A program made the position numbers and the translations under genes. The notes beneath the pieces were generated by a model, which saw only the letters and a list, made by a program, of their open reading frames with translations, made no database searches and had not been told where the DNA came from. A stretch of DNA of 64,000 bases from Pseudomonas libanensis. GTDB taxonomy: Bacteria > Pseudomonadota > Gammaproteobacteria > Pseudomonadales > Pseudomonadaceae. The first letter of the stretch is position 1. Each line of letters opens with the position of its first letter. The stretch lies in the NCBI RefSeq assembly GCF_001439685.1, contig NZ_JYLH01000022.1, forward strand, positions 1 to 64,000, read 5' to 3'. Shown here in pieces: positions 30,879 to 40,148 of the stretch.

Positions 30879-31268
30879 ATGGCAAAACCTGCTGCTCGTC
30901 CTCGTAAAAAAGTTAAAAAGACAGTGGTTGATGGCATCGCCCACATCCATGCATCTTTTAACAACACCATCGTGACCATCACCGACCGTCAAGGTAACGC
31001 GCTTTCTTGGGCTACCTCCGGTGGTTCGGGTTTCCGCGGTTCCCGCAAGTCCACCCCGTTTGCTGCTCAAGTAGCTGCTGAACGTGCTGGTCAAGCTGCG
31101 CTGGAATACGGCCTGAAAAACCTCGACGTTAACGTCAAAGGTCCAGGTCCAGGTCGTGAGTCTGCTGTCCGTGCTTTGAACGGCTGTGGCTATAAGATCG
31201 CCAGCATCACCGACGTGACGCCAATCCCGCACAACGGGTGCCGTCCGCCGAAGAAGCGCCGCGTGTAA
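30879..31268 (+). CDS. rpsK: 30S ribosomal protein S11
   Basis: S11 is a 30S platform protein of 129 residues. It contains the typical HIHASFNNTIVTITDRQGNAL and ends THNGCRPPKKRRV-like (IPHNGCRPPKKRRV). Confidence 0.98.
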   Translation: MAKPAARPRKKVKKTVVDGIAHIHASFNNTIVTITDRQGNALSWATSGGSGFRGSRKSTPFAAQVAAERAGQAALEYGLKNLDVNVKGPGPGRESAVRALNGCGYKIASITDVTPIPHNGCRPPKKRRV

Positions 31269-31286
31269 TCCAGGAGATTGTAAAGA

Positions 31287-31907
31287 ATGGCTCGTTACAT
31301 TGGTCCAAAATGCAAACTCGCTCGTCGCGAGGGCACCGATCTCTTTCTGAAGAGCGGCGTGCGCGCGATCGAATCGAAGTGCAACATTGAAGCAGCACCT
31401 GGTATCCACGGCCAACGCCGCGGTCGCCAGTCCGATTACGGCACCCAACTGCGTGAAAAGCAGAAGGTCCGTCGTATCTACGGCGTTCTCGAGCGTCAGT
31501 TCAGCGGCTACTACAAAGAAGCTGCTGGCAAGAAAGGTGCAACCGGTGAAAACCTGCTGCAACTGCTCGAATGCCGTCTGGACAACGTTGTATACCGTAT
31601 GGGCTTTGGTTCGACTCGTGCCGAATCCCGTCAGCTGGTATCGCACAAGTCGATCAGCGTTAACGGTCAGACCGTAAACGTTCCGTCCTACCAGGTTCGT
31701 GCTGGTGACGTGGTCGCAGTTCGCGAGAAAGCAAAAAACCAACTTCGCATTGTCCAAGCTCTCGATCTGTGTGCCCAACGTGGCCGCGTAGAATGGGTAG
31801 AAGTAGACACTGAGAAGAAGTCGGGCGTTTTCAAGAACGTTCCTGCTCGCAGTGATCTGTCCGCCGACATCAACGAAAGCCTGATTGTCGAGCTCTACTC
31901 CAAGTAA
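31287..31907 (+). CDS. rpsD: 30S ribosomal protein S4
   Basis: S4 nucleates 30S assembly and in E. coli represses the alpha operon. The 206-residue protein has an S4 RNA-binding domain (about 95-155, with RLDNVVYRMGFGSTRAESRQLVSHKSI). Confidence 0.98.
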   Translation: MARYIGPKCKLARREGTDLFLKSGVRAIESKCNIEAAPGIHGQRRGRQSDYGTQLREKQKVRRIYGVLERQFSGYYKEAAGKKGATGENLLQLLECRLDNVVYRMGFGSTRAESRQLVSHKSISVNGQTVNVPSYQVRAGDVVAVREKAKNQLRIVQALDLCAQRGRVEWVEVDTEKKSGVFKNVPARSDLSADINESLIVELYSK

Positions 31908-31929
31908 GGGCTAGAAAATAGGTGCATCC

Positions 31930-32931
31930 ATGCAGATTTCGGTAAATGAGTTCCTGACACCCCGCCACATTGATGTGCAGGTTGTCAGTCCAACCCGCGC
32001 CAAGATCACTCTCGAGCCTCTCGAGCGTGGTTTTGGCCACACCCTGGGCAACGCGCTGCGCCGCATCCTGTTGTCCTCAATGCCCGGCTGTGCAGTAGTC
32101 GAGGCCGAGATTGACGGTGTGCTCCACGAGTACAGCGCCATCGAAGGTGTACAGGAAGACGTAATTGAAATCCTGTTGAACCTTAAAGGTCTGGCTATCA
32201 AGCTGCACGGCCGTGACGAAGTTACGCTGACCTTGTCGAAGAAGGGTTCGGGGGTGGTTACCGCTGCCGATATTCAGCTGGATCATGATGTCGAGATCGT
32301 TAACCCCGATCACGTAATCGCTAACCTGGCGTCTAACGGCGCCCTGAACATGAAGCTCACTGTAGCTCGTGGTCGTGGTTATGAACCGGCCGACTCGCGT
32401 CAGAGCGATGAAGACGAAAGCCGCAGCATTGGTCGCTTGCAGCTTGACTCTTCGTTCAGCCCGGTTCGCCGTATCGCATACGTGGTGGAAAACGCCCGTG
32501 TCGAGCAGCGTACTAACCTGGACAAGCTGGTTATTGATCTGGAAACCAACGGTACCCTGGATCCTGAAGAGGCTATTCGCCGCGCTGCAACCATTCTGCA
32601 ACAGCAGTTGGCTGCGTTCGTCGACCTCAAGGGTGACAGCGAACCAGTGGTAATCGAGCAAGAAGACGAGATCGATCCGATCCTGCTTCGCCCGGTTGAC
32701 GATCTGGAACTGACTGTACGTTCGGCTAACTGCCTTAAGGCGGAAAACATTTACTACATCGGCGACCTGATTCAGCGTACCGAAGTAGAACTGTTGAAGA
32801 CTCCGAACCTGGGCAAGAAATCCTTGACTGAAATCAAGGACGTTCTGGCCTCCCGCGGTCTGTCCCTCGGCATGCGCCTCGACAACTGGCCGCCTGCAAG
32901 TCTTAAGAAGGACGACAAGGCGACTGCCTGA
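31930..32931 (+). CDS. rpoA: DNA-directed RNA polymerase subunit alpha
   Basis: Alpha assembles RNA polymerase and binds UP elements and activators. The 333 residues comprise the N-terminal dimerisation domain (about 1-235, with LERGFGHTLGNALRRILLSS) and the C-terminal domain after a linker (about 250-333, with RSANCLKAENIYYIGDLIQR, including DNA-contacting residues). Confidence 0.98.
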   Translation: MQISVNEFLTPRHIDVQVVSPTRAKITLEPLERGFGHTLGNALRRILLSSMPGCAVVEAEIDGVLHEYSAIEGVQEDVIEILLNLKGLAIKLHGRDEVTLTLSKKGSGVVTAADIQLDHDVEIVNPDHVIANLASNGALNMKLTVARGRGYEPADSRQSDEDESRSIGRLQLDSSFSPVRRIAYVVENARVEQRTNLDKLVIDLETNGTLDPEEAIRRAATILQQQLAAFVDLKGDSEPVVIEQEDEIDPILLRPVDDLELTVRSANCLKAENIYYIGDLIQRTEVELLKTPNLGKKSLTEIKDVLASRGLSLGMRLDNWPPASLKKDDKATA

Positions 32932-32972
32932 TCGTCGTAATCACCGAACGTGAGTTTGGTAAGGAATGAACC

Positions 32973-33359
32973 ATGCGTCATCGTAAAAGTGGTCGTCACC
33001 TGAGCCGTACCAGCTCGCACCGCAAGGCCATGTTCCAAAACATGGCGGTGTCGCTGTTCGAGCACGAGCTGATCAAAACTACACTGCCGAAAGCTAAAGA
33101 ACTGCGTCGCGTTGCTGAGCCGCTGATCACCTTGGCCAAGACAGACAGCCTGGCTAACCGCCGTCTGGCTTTCGACCGTACTCGTTCGAAAGCTATCGTT
33201 GGTAAGCTCTTCAACGACCTGGGCAAGCGTTACGCTACCCGTGAGGGTGGCTACCTGCGCATCCTCAAGTGCGGCTTCCGCACTGGCGACAACGCGCCTA
33301 TGGCGTATGTCGAGTTGGTTGATCGTGCTACTGCCGGCGAAGCTGTATCCGCCGAGTAA
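32973..33359 (+). CDS. rplQ: 50S ribosomal protein L17
   Basis: The 128-residue protein ends the alpha operon. It begins MRHRKSGRHLSRTSSHRKAMFQNM, diagnostic of L17. A terminator lies 20 nt downstream. Confidence 0.98.
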   Translation: MRHRKSGRHLSRTSSHRKAMFQNMAVSLFEHELIKTTLPKAKELRRVAEPLITLAKTDSLANRRLAFDRTRSKAIVGKLFNDLGKRYATREGGYLRILKCGFRTGDNAPMAYVELVDRATAGEAVSAE

Positions 33360-33379
33360 GACGACAAGCTGTAACGAAG

Positions 33380-33405
33380 AACCGGGCCTAGTGCCCGGTT
33401 TTTTG
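33380..33405 (+). terminator. Terminator of the alpha operon
   Basis: ACCGGGC and GCCCGGT form a stem around CTAGT, followed by TTTTTG. It ends the ribosomal-protein superregion. Confidence 0.9.
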
Positions 33406-33597
33406 TGCGCGTAAGAAAAGCTCAGTAGATACAAGCTTTCACTCATCGGCGCTGGGTACTATGACTATTGGAGAGTTATTAGTTATTTTCTATTGATGCT
33501 TACGATTTAATGAATTTGTACACGTCATGTTGATGATCAATACTCCCTCCAAGCCGATTAGCCGGCAGTTCCAAGCCCGACCTGAGGAAGATTGCGC

Positions 33598-35046
33598 ATG
33601 AGCCAGAATAACGTCCTTACCACCGCCAGCGGCGCCCCCGTCGCAGACAACCAGAACTCGCGTTCCGCCGGCCCCCGCGGCCCGTTGCTGCTCGACGATT
33701 TTCACCTGATCGAGAAGCTCGCTCACTTCAACCGTGAAAACATCCCTGAGCGTCGTGTGCACGCCAAAGGTTCGGGTGCCTACGGTACGTTCACTGTGAC
33801 AAAAGACATCACCCAGTACACCAGCGCCAAGCTGTTCGAATCGGTTGGTAAGCAAACGCCGACGTTCCTGCGGTTCTCCACTGTAGGTGGCGAGCGCGGT
33901 TCGGCTGACACCGAGCGCGATCCACGTGGCTTCGCCTTGAAGTTCTACACCGAAGAAGGCAACTGGGACATCGTAGGTAACAACACCCCGGTGTTCTTCA
34001 TCCGCGACCCATTGAAATTCCCGGACTTTATCCACACCCAAAAACGCCTGCCGCAAAGCAACCTGAAAAGCGCGCAGATGATGTGGGACTTCTGGTCGCA
34101 CTCTCCTGAGGCGCTGCACCAGGTCACCATCCTGTTTTCGGACCGCGGTATTCCAGACGGCTATCGTCACATGCATGGCTTCGGTAGCCACACTTACAGC
34201 CTTATCAATGCCAAGGGCGAACGTCATTGGGTGAAATGGCACTACAAGACCAAGCAAGGTATCAAGAACCTTGCGCCAGCCGAGGCCGCCCGACTTGCAG
34301 GGACTGATCCTGACTATGCCCAGCGTGATCTGTTTGGGGCAATTGAGCGCGGCGACTTCCCGAAATGGCGCGTCTGCATCCAGATCATGACTGAGGCCCA
34401 GGCGAATGCTCATTACGAGAATCCGTTTGACGTGACCAAGACCTGGTCGCAAAAAGAGTTCCCGCTGATTGAAGTGGGTGAGTTGGAACTCAACCGCAAT
34501 CCGCAGAACTACTTCGCTGAAGTGGAACAGGCTGCATTCGGCCCAAGCAACATGGTTCCAGGGGTTGGCCTGTCGCCGGACCGCATGCTGCAAGGTCGGG
34601 TTTTCGCTTACGCAGATGCCCACCGCTACCGTGTCGGCACCAACCACCAGCAATTGCCGGTGAATGCGCCACGCAACCCGGTGAACAGCTACCAGCGTGA
34701 CGGTTCGATGGCCTTCGGCAGTAACGGTGGTGCGGCTCCCAACTACGAGCCAAATAGCTACGCCGATGCGCCGAAACAAGCCCCGCAATATGCAGAGCCT
34801 GCATTGGCCCTGAGCGGCGCCGCGGATCGTTACGATCATCGTGAAGACACCGACTACTACAGTCATGCGGGCGCGTTGTTCCGCCTGATGAACGATGAGC
34901 AAAAAGCCTTGCTCACCAGCAACATTGCCGGTGCGATGGCTGGGGTTTCCAGCGATGTGGTCCAGCGTCAATTGCAGCATTTCTATAAGGCCGACCCGGC
35001 TTATGGAGAAGCAATCGCAAAGGCACTGGGTGTATCGCTTAACTGA
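33598..35046 (+). CDS. katA: Clade 3 monofunctional catalase (KatA type)
   Basis: This small-subunit heme catalase of 482 residues destroys hydrogen peroxide. Active-site residues are visible: distal His55 (RVHAKGSGAYGTF), Asn128 (VGNNTP) and the proximal heme ligand Tyr338 (GRVFAYADAHRYR). The NADPH-type clade-3 core is complete, without the flavodoxin-like extension of large catalases. No signal peptide is seen. ATG 33598 follows GAGGAAG. The Pseudomonas order rplQ-katA-ftnA is kept. The 190-nt upstream region is AT-rich but I could not place a convincing OxyR site. Confidence 0.95.
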   Translation: MSQNNVLTTASGAPVADNQNSRSAGPRGPLLLDDFHLIEKLAHFNRENIPERRVHAKGSGAYGTFTVTKDITQYTSAKLFESVGKQTPTFLRFSTVGGERGSADTERDPRGFALKFYTEEGNWDIVGNNTPVFFIRDPLKFPDFIHTQKRLPQSNLKSAQMMWDFWSHSPEALHQVTILFSDRGIPDGYRHMHGFGSHTYSLINAKGERHWVKWHYKTKQGIKNLAPAEAARLAGTDPDYAQRDLFGAIERGDFPKWRVCIQIMTEAQANAHYENPFDVTKTWSQKEFPLIEVGELELNRNPQNYFAEVEQAAFGPSNMVPGVGLSPDRMLQGRVFAYADAHRYRVGTNHQQLPVNAPRNPVNSYQRDGSMAFGSNGGAAPNYEPNSYADAPKQAPQYAEPALALSGAADRYDHREDTDYYSHAGALFRLMNDEQKALLTSNIAGAMAGVSSDVVQRQLQHFYKADPAYGEAIAKALGVSLN

Positions 35047-35063
35047 CTCTAAACGATAAGCAG

Positions 35064-35089
35064 AACCGCCCTCATTTGGGCGGTTTTTG
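35064..35089 (+). terminator. Terminator after katA
   Basis: AACCGCCC and GGGCGGTT form a stem around TCATTT, followed by TTTGCG. Confidence 0.85.
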
Positions 35090-35201
35090 CGTTATTTCAG
35101 CTACTTTTCTCCGGAAATCTTCACTTTTCTGCCGTTGATCCCGTGACCTTCAACTCAGCATGGTTCAAACTACAGCCTTTCAAGTAGGGAGATGTAGGGC
35201 G

Positions 35202-35666
35202 ATGCAAGGTCACCCCGACGTAATCGATTACCTCAACACGTTGCTGACGGGCGAACTGGCAGCTCGTGACCAATATTTCATCCACTCGCGTATGTACGAA
35301 GACTGGGGCTTTACCGAGCTTTACGAGCGTATCAACCATGAAATGGAAGAAGAGGCACAGCATGCTGACGCGCTGATGCGCCGTATCCTGATGCTCGAAG
35401 GTACGCCACGCATGCGTCCCGATGACCTGGATGTGGGCACAACGGTACCTGACATGCTCGCTGCCGACCTGCGTCTCGAATATAAGGTCCGTGCGGCCCT
35501 GTGCAAGGGCATCGAGCTGTGTGAGCAGCACAACGACTATGTCACCCGGGAAATACTGCGGGTCCAGTTGAACGACACCGAAGAAGATCACACCTATTGG
35601 CTGGAAAAGCAGTTGGGCCTGATCAAGCTGATTGGCCTGGAAAATTACCTGCAGTCGCAGTTCTAA
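35202..35666 (+). CDS. ftnA: Bacterial ferritin FtnA (bacterioferritin-family, heme-ligand Met absent)
   Basis: This 154-residue iron-storage protein belongs to the bacterioferritin/ferritin family: MQGHPDVIDYLNTLLTGELAARDQYF, with the diiron ligands around Glu18, Glu51 and His54 (HEMEEEAQHAD) and later EEDHTYWLE. Aligned by eye to E. coli Bfr, position 52, the heme-ligating Met, is Ala here, with Met only at 48. The protein is thus more likely the heme-free P. aeruginosa PA4235/FtnA type than a true bacterioferritin, although such genes are often named bfr. ATG 35202 is supported by AGGGCG and by homologue N-termini; a longer reading from 35160 is rejected. Confidence 0.88.
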   Translation: MQGHPDVIDYLNTLLTGELAARDQYFIHSRMYEDWGFTELYERINHEMEEEAQHADALMRRILMLEGTPRMRPDDLDVGTTVPDMLAADLRLEYKVRAALCKGIELCEQHNDYVTREILRVQLNDTEEDHTYWLEKQLGLIKLIGLENYLQSQF

Positions 35667-35677
35667 CTTCCGGCTAC

Positions 35678-35717
35678 AAAAAAGCCCCTGTCACCGCAAC
35701 GTGACAGGGGCTTTTTA
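35678..35717. terminator. Bidirectional terminator between ftnA and uvrA
   Basis: AAAAAAGCCCCTGTCAC and GTGACAGGGGCTTTTT form a long perfect stem with A-run and T-run on both sides, suited to the convergent genes. Confidence 0.93.
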
Positions 35718-35731
35718 TTGGGGCCTGAAAA

Positions 35732-38566
35732 TCAGGCCCGGTCGCGCGCCAACAACGGCTTCAAGTAATAACCCGTGTGTGACTGCGACATCTCGCAGAC
35801 TTGCTCCGGCGTGCCCACTGCGATGATCTGACCACCCTTGGAACCACCTTCCGGCCCCAAGTCAACCAGCCAGTCGGCGGTCTTGATCACATCCAGGTTG
35901 TGCTCGATCACCACCACGGTGTTGCCGTGGTCACGCAAGCGGTGCAGCACGTCCAACAGCTGCTGGATATCCGCGAAGTGCAGGCCGGTGGTCGGCTCAT
36001 CGAGAATGTACAGGGTCTTGCCGGTATCTCGCTTGGACAGCTCGCGAGACAACTTGACCCGCTGCGCCTCGCCCCCCGATAAGGTGGTCGCCGATTGCCC
36101 CAGCTTGATATACGACAGGCCCACGTCCATCAACGTCTGCAGCTTACGCGCCAGTGCCGGTACCGCGTCGAAGAACACCCGGGCTTCCTCGATGGTCATC
36201 TCGAGGGTTTCGTGGATGCTCTTGCCCTTGTACTTGATCTCCAGGGTCTCGCGGTTGTAGCGCTTGCTCTTGCATACGTCGCACGGTACGTAGATGTCAG
36301 GCAGGAAGTGCATCTCTACCTTGATCAGGCCGTCGCCCTGGCATGCTTCACAGCGCCCGCCCTTGACGTTGAACGAGAACCGGCCAGGCCCATACCCCCG
36401 CGAACGGGATTCTGGAACGCCAGCAAACAGCTCGCGAATTGGCGTAAACAACCCGGTGTAGGTCGCCGGGTTGGAACGCGGTGTGCGGCCGATCGGGCTC
36501 TGGTCAATATCGACCACCTTGTCCAGGTGTTCCAGGCCCTTGATGCTGTCATGGGCAGCCGCTTCCAGGGTAGTCGCGCCGTTCAGGGCGGTGGCACTCA
36601 ATGGGAACAGCGTGTTGTTGATCAGCGTCGACTTGCCCGAACCGGAAACGCCGGTCACACAGGTCAGCAGGCCCAGCGGAATCTCCAGGTCGACATTGCG
36701 CAGGTTGTTCCCGCGCGCGCCTTTGAGATGCAGCGCCATTTTCTTGTTACGCGGAGTACGCTTGGCAGGTACTTCGATCTTCACCCGGCCAGACAAATAC
36801 TTGCCGGTCAACGAATCAGGATGGGCCATTACTTCGGCAGGCGTGCCCTCGGCAACGATATGTCCACCATGCACGCCAGCACCCGGGCCGATATCGACCA
36901 CATAGTCTGCCAGGCGGATAGCGTCTTCATCGTGCTCCACCACAATCACGGTGTTGCCGATATCCCGCAGGTGTTTCAACGTACCCAGCAGGCGATCGTT
37001 ATCCCGTTGGTGCAACCCAATCGACGGCTCATCGAGGATATACAGCACGCCCACAAGGCCCGCACCAATCTGGCTGGCCAAGCGGATCCGCTGTGCTTCA
37101 CCACCCGACAAGGTATCGGCGCTGCGATCCAGCGACAGGTAGTCCAGGCCGACGTTGACCAGGAACTGCAGGCGCTCGCGAATTTCCTTGAGGATCTTGT
37201 CGGCAATCTCTCCGCGACGCCCGGTCAGCTTGAGCACGCCAAAATATTCGCACGCATCGCCAATCGGCAGGTTGGTCACCGCCGGCAGGGTTTTCTCGCC
37301 TACCCACACATGTCGTGCTTCACGGCGCAGGCGCGTGCCACGGCAATCGGGGCAAGGCTGGGTGCTGAGGAATTTAGCCAGTTCTTCACGCACGCTCGCC
37401 GATTCGGTTTCGCGGTAGCGGCGCTCCAGGTTCGGCACGATGCCTTCGAACGGGTGCGAGCGCTTGACGATATCGCCGCGGTCGTTCAGGTACTTGAAGT
37501 CGACGTTCTGCGAGCCGCTGCCGTGGAGAATGACCTTCTGCTGGTCGGCCGGCAGTTGGTTGAAGGGCACTTCCAGGCTGAACTTGTAATGGGACGCCAA
37601 CGACCCCAGCATCTGGAAGTAGTAGACGTTACGCCTGTCCCAGCCCCGTATCGCCCCCTCGGCCAGGGTCAGGTCGCCATTGACCAGGCGCTTGATATCG
37701 AAAAACTGCTTCACGCCCAGGCCATCGCACGTCGGGCAGGCGCCGGCCGGGTTGTTGAAGGAAAACAGCTTGGGTTCCAGCTCGCTGATGGCGTGGCCAC
37801 AGATCGGGCAGGCGAAGCGCGCGGAGAAGATGATCTCTTCGCCCGGCTCGTCATCCATGGGTGCCACCAGGGCAATGCCATCGGCCAGCTTCAGCGCGGT
37901 CTCGAAAGATTCCGCCAAACGCTGCTGCAAGTCGGCGCGCACCTTGAAGCGGTCGACCACCACATCGATCGAATGCTTTTTCTGCTTGTCGAGCTTCGGC
38001 GCTTCGTCCAGCTCATAAAGCTTGCCATTGATGCGTGCGCGTACGAAGCCTTGGGCCCGCAGCTCTTCGAAGACCGAAAGGTGTTCACCCTTGCGCTCGC
38101 GAATGACCGGCGCCAGCAGCATCAGCTTGGCGCCTTCCGGCTGGGCCAGTACCAGGTCGACCATCTGGCTGACGGTCTGGGCTTCCAGAGGAATGTCGTG
38201 GTCCGGGCAACGCGGAATACCAACCCGCGCGTACAGCAGGCGCAGGTAGTCGTAGATCTCGGTAATGGTGCCTACGGTGGAACGCGGGTTGTGGGAGGTC
38301 GACTTCTGCTCGATGGAGATCGCCGGCGACAGGCCTTCGATGGTGTCGACGTCGGGCTTTTCCATCATCGACAGGAACTGCCGTGCATAGGCCGACAGCG
38401 ATTCCACATAACGACGCTGACCTTCGGCATACAGCGTGTCGAACGCCAGGGACGACTTGCCGGAGCCGGACAAACCGGTGATGACGATCAGTTTATCCCG
38501 GGGCAGGGTCAGGTCGATGTTCTTCAGGTTGTGGGTTCTAGCCCCACGAATCAGGATCTTGTCCAA
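35732..38566 (-). CDS. uvrA: Excinuclease ABC subunit A (UvrA)
   Basis: UvrA is the damage-recognition ATPase of nucleotide excision repair. The 944-residue protein starts at a TTG codon (MDKILIRGARTHNLKNIDL) at 38566, preceded by GCGAGG; upstream in-frame ATGs belong to an artefactual extension across the divergent promoter region. It has two ABC ATPase halves, with P-loops GLSGSGKSSL and GVSGSGKSTL, LSGGE signatures and zinc-finger CXXC modules (CPICGHAISE, CEACQGDG). A LexA-like box lies upstream. Confidence 0.96.
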   Translation of the reverse strand: MDKILIRGARTHNLKNIDLTLPRDKLIVITGLSGSGKSSLAFDTLYAEGQRRYVESLSAYARQFLSMMEKPDVDTIEGLSPAISIEQKSTSHNPRSTVGTITEIYDYLRLLYARVGIPRCPDHDIPLEAQTVSQMVDLVLAQPEGAKLMLLAPVIRERKGEHLSVFEELRAQGFVRARINGKLYELDEAPKLDKQKKHSIDVVVDRFKVRADLQQRLAESFETALKLADGIALVAPMDDEPGEEIIFSARFACPICGHAISELEPKLFSFNNPAGACPTCDGLGVKQFFDIKRLVNGDLTLAEGAIRGWDRRNVYYFQMLGSLASHYKFSLEVPFNQLPADQQKVILHGSGSQNVDFKYLNDRGDIVKRSHPFEGIVPNLERRYRETESASVREELAKFLSTQPCPDCRGTRLRREARHVWVGEKTLPAVTNLPIGDACEYFGVLKLTGRRGEIADKILKEIRERLQFLVNVGLDYLSLDRSADTLSGGEAQRIRLASQIGAGLVGVLYILDEPSIGLHQRDNDRLLGTLKHLRDIGNTVIVVEHDEDAIRLADYVVDIGPGAGVHGGHIVAEGTPAEVMAHPDSLTGKYLSGRVKIEVPAKRTPRNKKMALHLKGARGNNLRNVDLEIPLGLLTCVTGVSGSGKSTLINNTLFPLSATALNGATTLEAAAHDSIKGLEHLDKVVDIDQSPIGRTPRSNPATYTGLFTPIRELFAGVPESRSRGYGPGRFSFNVKGGRCEACQGDGLIKVEMHFLPDIYVPCDVCKSKRYNRETLEIKYKGKSIHETLEMTIEEARVFFDAVPALARKLQTLMDVGLSYIKLGQSATTLSGGEAQRVKLSRELSKRDTGKTLYILDEPTTGLHFADIQQLLDVLHRLRDHGNTVVVIEHNLDVIKTADWLVDLGPEGGSKGGQIIAVGTPEQVCEMSQSHTGYYLKPLLARDRA

Positions 38567-38616
38567 GATGGCCTCGCACGGCGGGCGTAAATAATGCCGG
38601 AGTATACGGCTAAAGA

Positions 38617-38632
38617 CTGGATGAATATACAC
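38617..38632 (-). promoter_or_regulatory. Candidate LexA (SOS) box upstream of uvrA
   Basis: On the minus strand the site reads GTGTATATTCATCCAG, against the LexA consensus CTG-N10-CAG with an AT-rich centre; only the first base of the CTG arm departs. It is about 50 bp before the uvrA start, and uvrA is a classic SOS gene. The match is imperfect, so this is a candidate. Confidence 0.45.
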
Positions 38633-38744
38633 TGTCAAAAGGCCGCTTGCAGCCTTACATGAAAGCTGCGCGGCAAAGCGCCGCATATACCCTCTCAATC
38701 GATGGGACTGGTAGAATCGCCGCCGGTTCACACGAGGTTTTTCC

Positions 38745-40139
38745 ATGCACGATCCCCACAGCGAACGCATGAGTAGCGGCGAGACCCGAGCGGCAAGCGG
38801 TCTGGCCCTGGTGTTCGCCTTCCGTATGCTGGGCATGTTTATGGTGTTGCCGGTGCTGGCGACCTATGGAATGGATCTCGCAGGCGCGACCCCCGCTTTG
38901 ATCGGCCTGGCGATTGGCGCCTATGGCCTGACCCAGGCGATTTTCCAGATTCCGTTCGGGATCATTTCCGACCGCATTGGCCGTCGCCCGGTGATTTATC
39001 TCGGGCTGATCGTGTTCGCCTTGGGCAGCGTGCTCGCGGCCCAGTCCGATTCGATCTGGGGCGTGATCGCCGGGCGCATCCTGCAGGGTGCGGGCGCGAT
39101 TTCCGCTGCGGTTATGGCCTTGCTGTCGGACCTGACCCGTGAACAGCACCGCACCAAGGCCATGGCCATGATCGGCATGACCATCGGCCTGTCGTTTGCC
39201 GTGGCGATGGTGGTCGGCCCTTTGCTGACCCGTGCGTTTGGCTTGCACGGGTTGTTCCTGGCCACCGGCGGCATGGCATTGTTCGGTATCGTGATAGTTG
39301 CCTTTATGGTGCCGCGCTCTACTGGCACGCTGGCCCATCGTGAATCCGGTGTCGCCCGCCAGGCGTTGCTGCCCACCCTCAAGCACCCAGACCTGCTGCG
39401 CCTGGATTTGGGTATCTTTGTGTTGCACGCCATGCTGATGTGCAGCTTCGTCGCCTTGCCCCTTGCCCTGGTGCAAAAAGCCGGCCTGCCCAAGGAGCAG
39501 CACTGGTGGGTGTACCTTACCGCGCTGCTGATTTCGTTCTTCGCCATGATCCCGTTCATCATCTATGGCGAGAAAAAACGCAAAATGAAACGAGTTCTGC
39601 TCGGCGCCGTCGCGACGTTGATGCTCACTGAGCTATTCTTCTGGCAGTTCGGCGATAGCCTGCGAGCACTGGTCATCGGTACGGTGGTGTTCTTCACCGC
39701 ATTCAACCTGCTGGAGGCCTCGCTGCCATCGCTGATCAGTAAAGTTTCGCCGGCCGGTGGCAAGGGCACGGCCATGGGGGTGTATTCCACCAGCCAGTTC
39801 CTCGGCTCTGCGCTGGGCGGCATCATGGGGGGCTGGATGTTCCAGCATGGCGGTTTGTCGGTTGTGTTCCTCGGATGCGCCGGGCTGGCTGCACTTTGGC
39901 TGGTCTTTGCTGTTACCATGCGCGAACCTCCCTACGTCACAAGCCTGCGTTTGCCGCTATCGCCCGAGGCGATCCGCGAAGCCGGCCTGGTAGAGCGCCT
40001 GAAGGCCGTCGTAGGGGTAACGGATGCAGTCGTGGTCGCTGAAGAGGCGGCCATTTACATCAAATTGGACACCGAATTATTGGATCGCGCGACGCTCGAG
40101 CAACTGGTCAACCCAGTGCCGACAGCGCGCCCAGCCTAG
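38745..40139 (+). CDS. MFS transporter, YajR-like with C-terminal YAM-like domain
   Basis: This 464-residue inner-membrane protein has twelve predicted membrane segments and MFS motif A (SDRIGRRPVIYLG, about residues 75-87). After the last helix there is a soluble C-terminal extension (about 395-460) with REAGLVERLKAVVGVTDAVVV and AIYIKLDTELLD, which resembles the ferredoxin-like YAM domain of E. coli YajR. The substrate is unknown. It diverges from uvrA and is followed by ssb after 9 nt. This is the P. aeruginosa PA4233 position by synteny. Confidence 0.8.
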   Translation: MHDPHSERMSSGETRAASGLALVFAFRMLGMFMVLPVLATYGMDLAGATPALIGLAIGAYGLTQAIFQIPFGIISDRIGRRPVIYLGLIVFALGSVLAAQSDSIWGVIAGRILQGAGAISAAVMALLSDLTREQHRTKAMAMIGMTIGLSFAVAMVVGPLLTRAFGLHGLFLATGGMALFGIVIVAFMVPRSTGTLAHRESGVARQALLPTLKHPDLLRLDLGIFVLHAMLMCSFVALPLALVQKAGLPKEQHWWVYLTALLISFFAMIPFIIYGEKKRKMKRVLLGAVATLMLTELFFWQFGDSLRALVIGTVVFFTAFNLLEASLPSLISKVSPAGGKGTAMGVYSTSQFLGSALGGIMGGWMFQHGGLSVVFLGCAGLAALWLVFAVTMREPPYVTSLRLPLSPEAIREAGLVERLKAVVGVTDAVVVAEEAAIYIKLDTELLDRATLEQLVNPVPTARPA

Positions 40140-40148
40140 GAGAACGTT

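Noticed and set aside
33460..33500. Possible OxyR site before katA
   Set aside because: CTAT and TTAT half-sites occur near 33465 and 33476, but the regular ATAG-N7-CTAT pattern does not hold over the whole site.
36095..38590. 831-codon frame antisense to uvrA
   Set aside because: Shadow of uvrA; the translation has no known domain and the uvrA reading is unambiguous.
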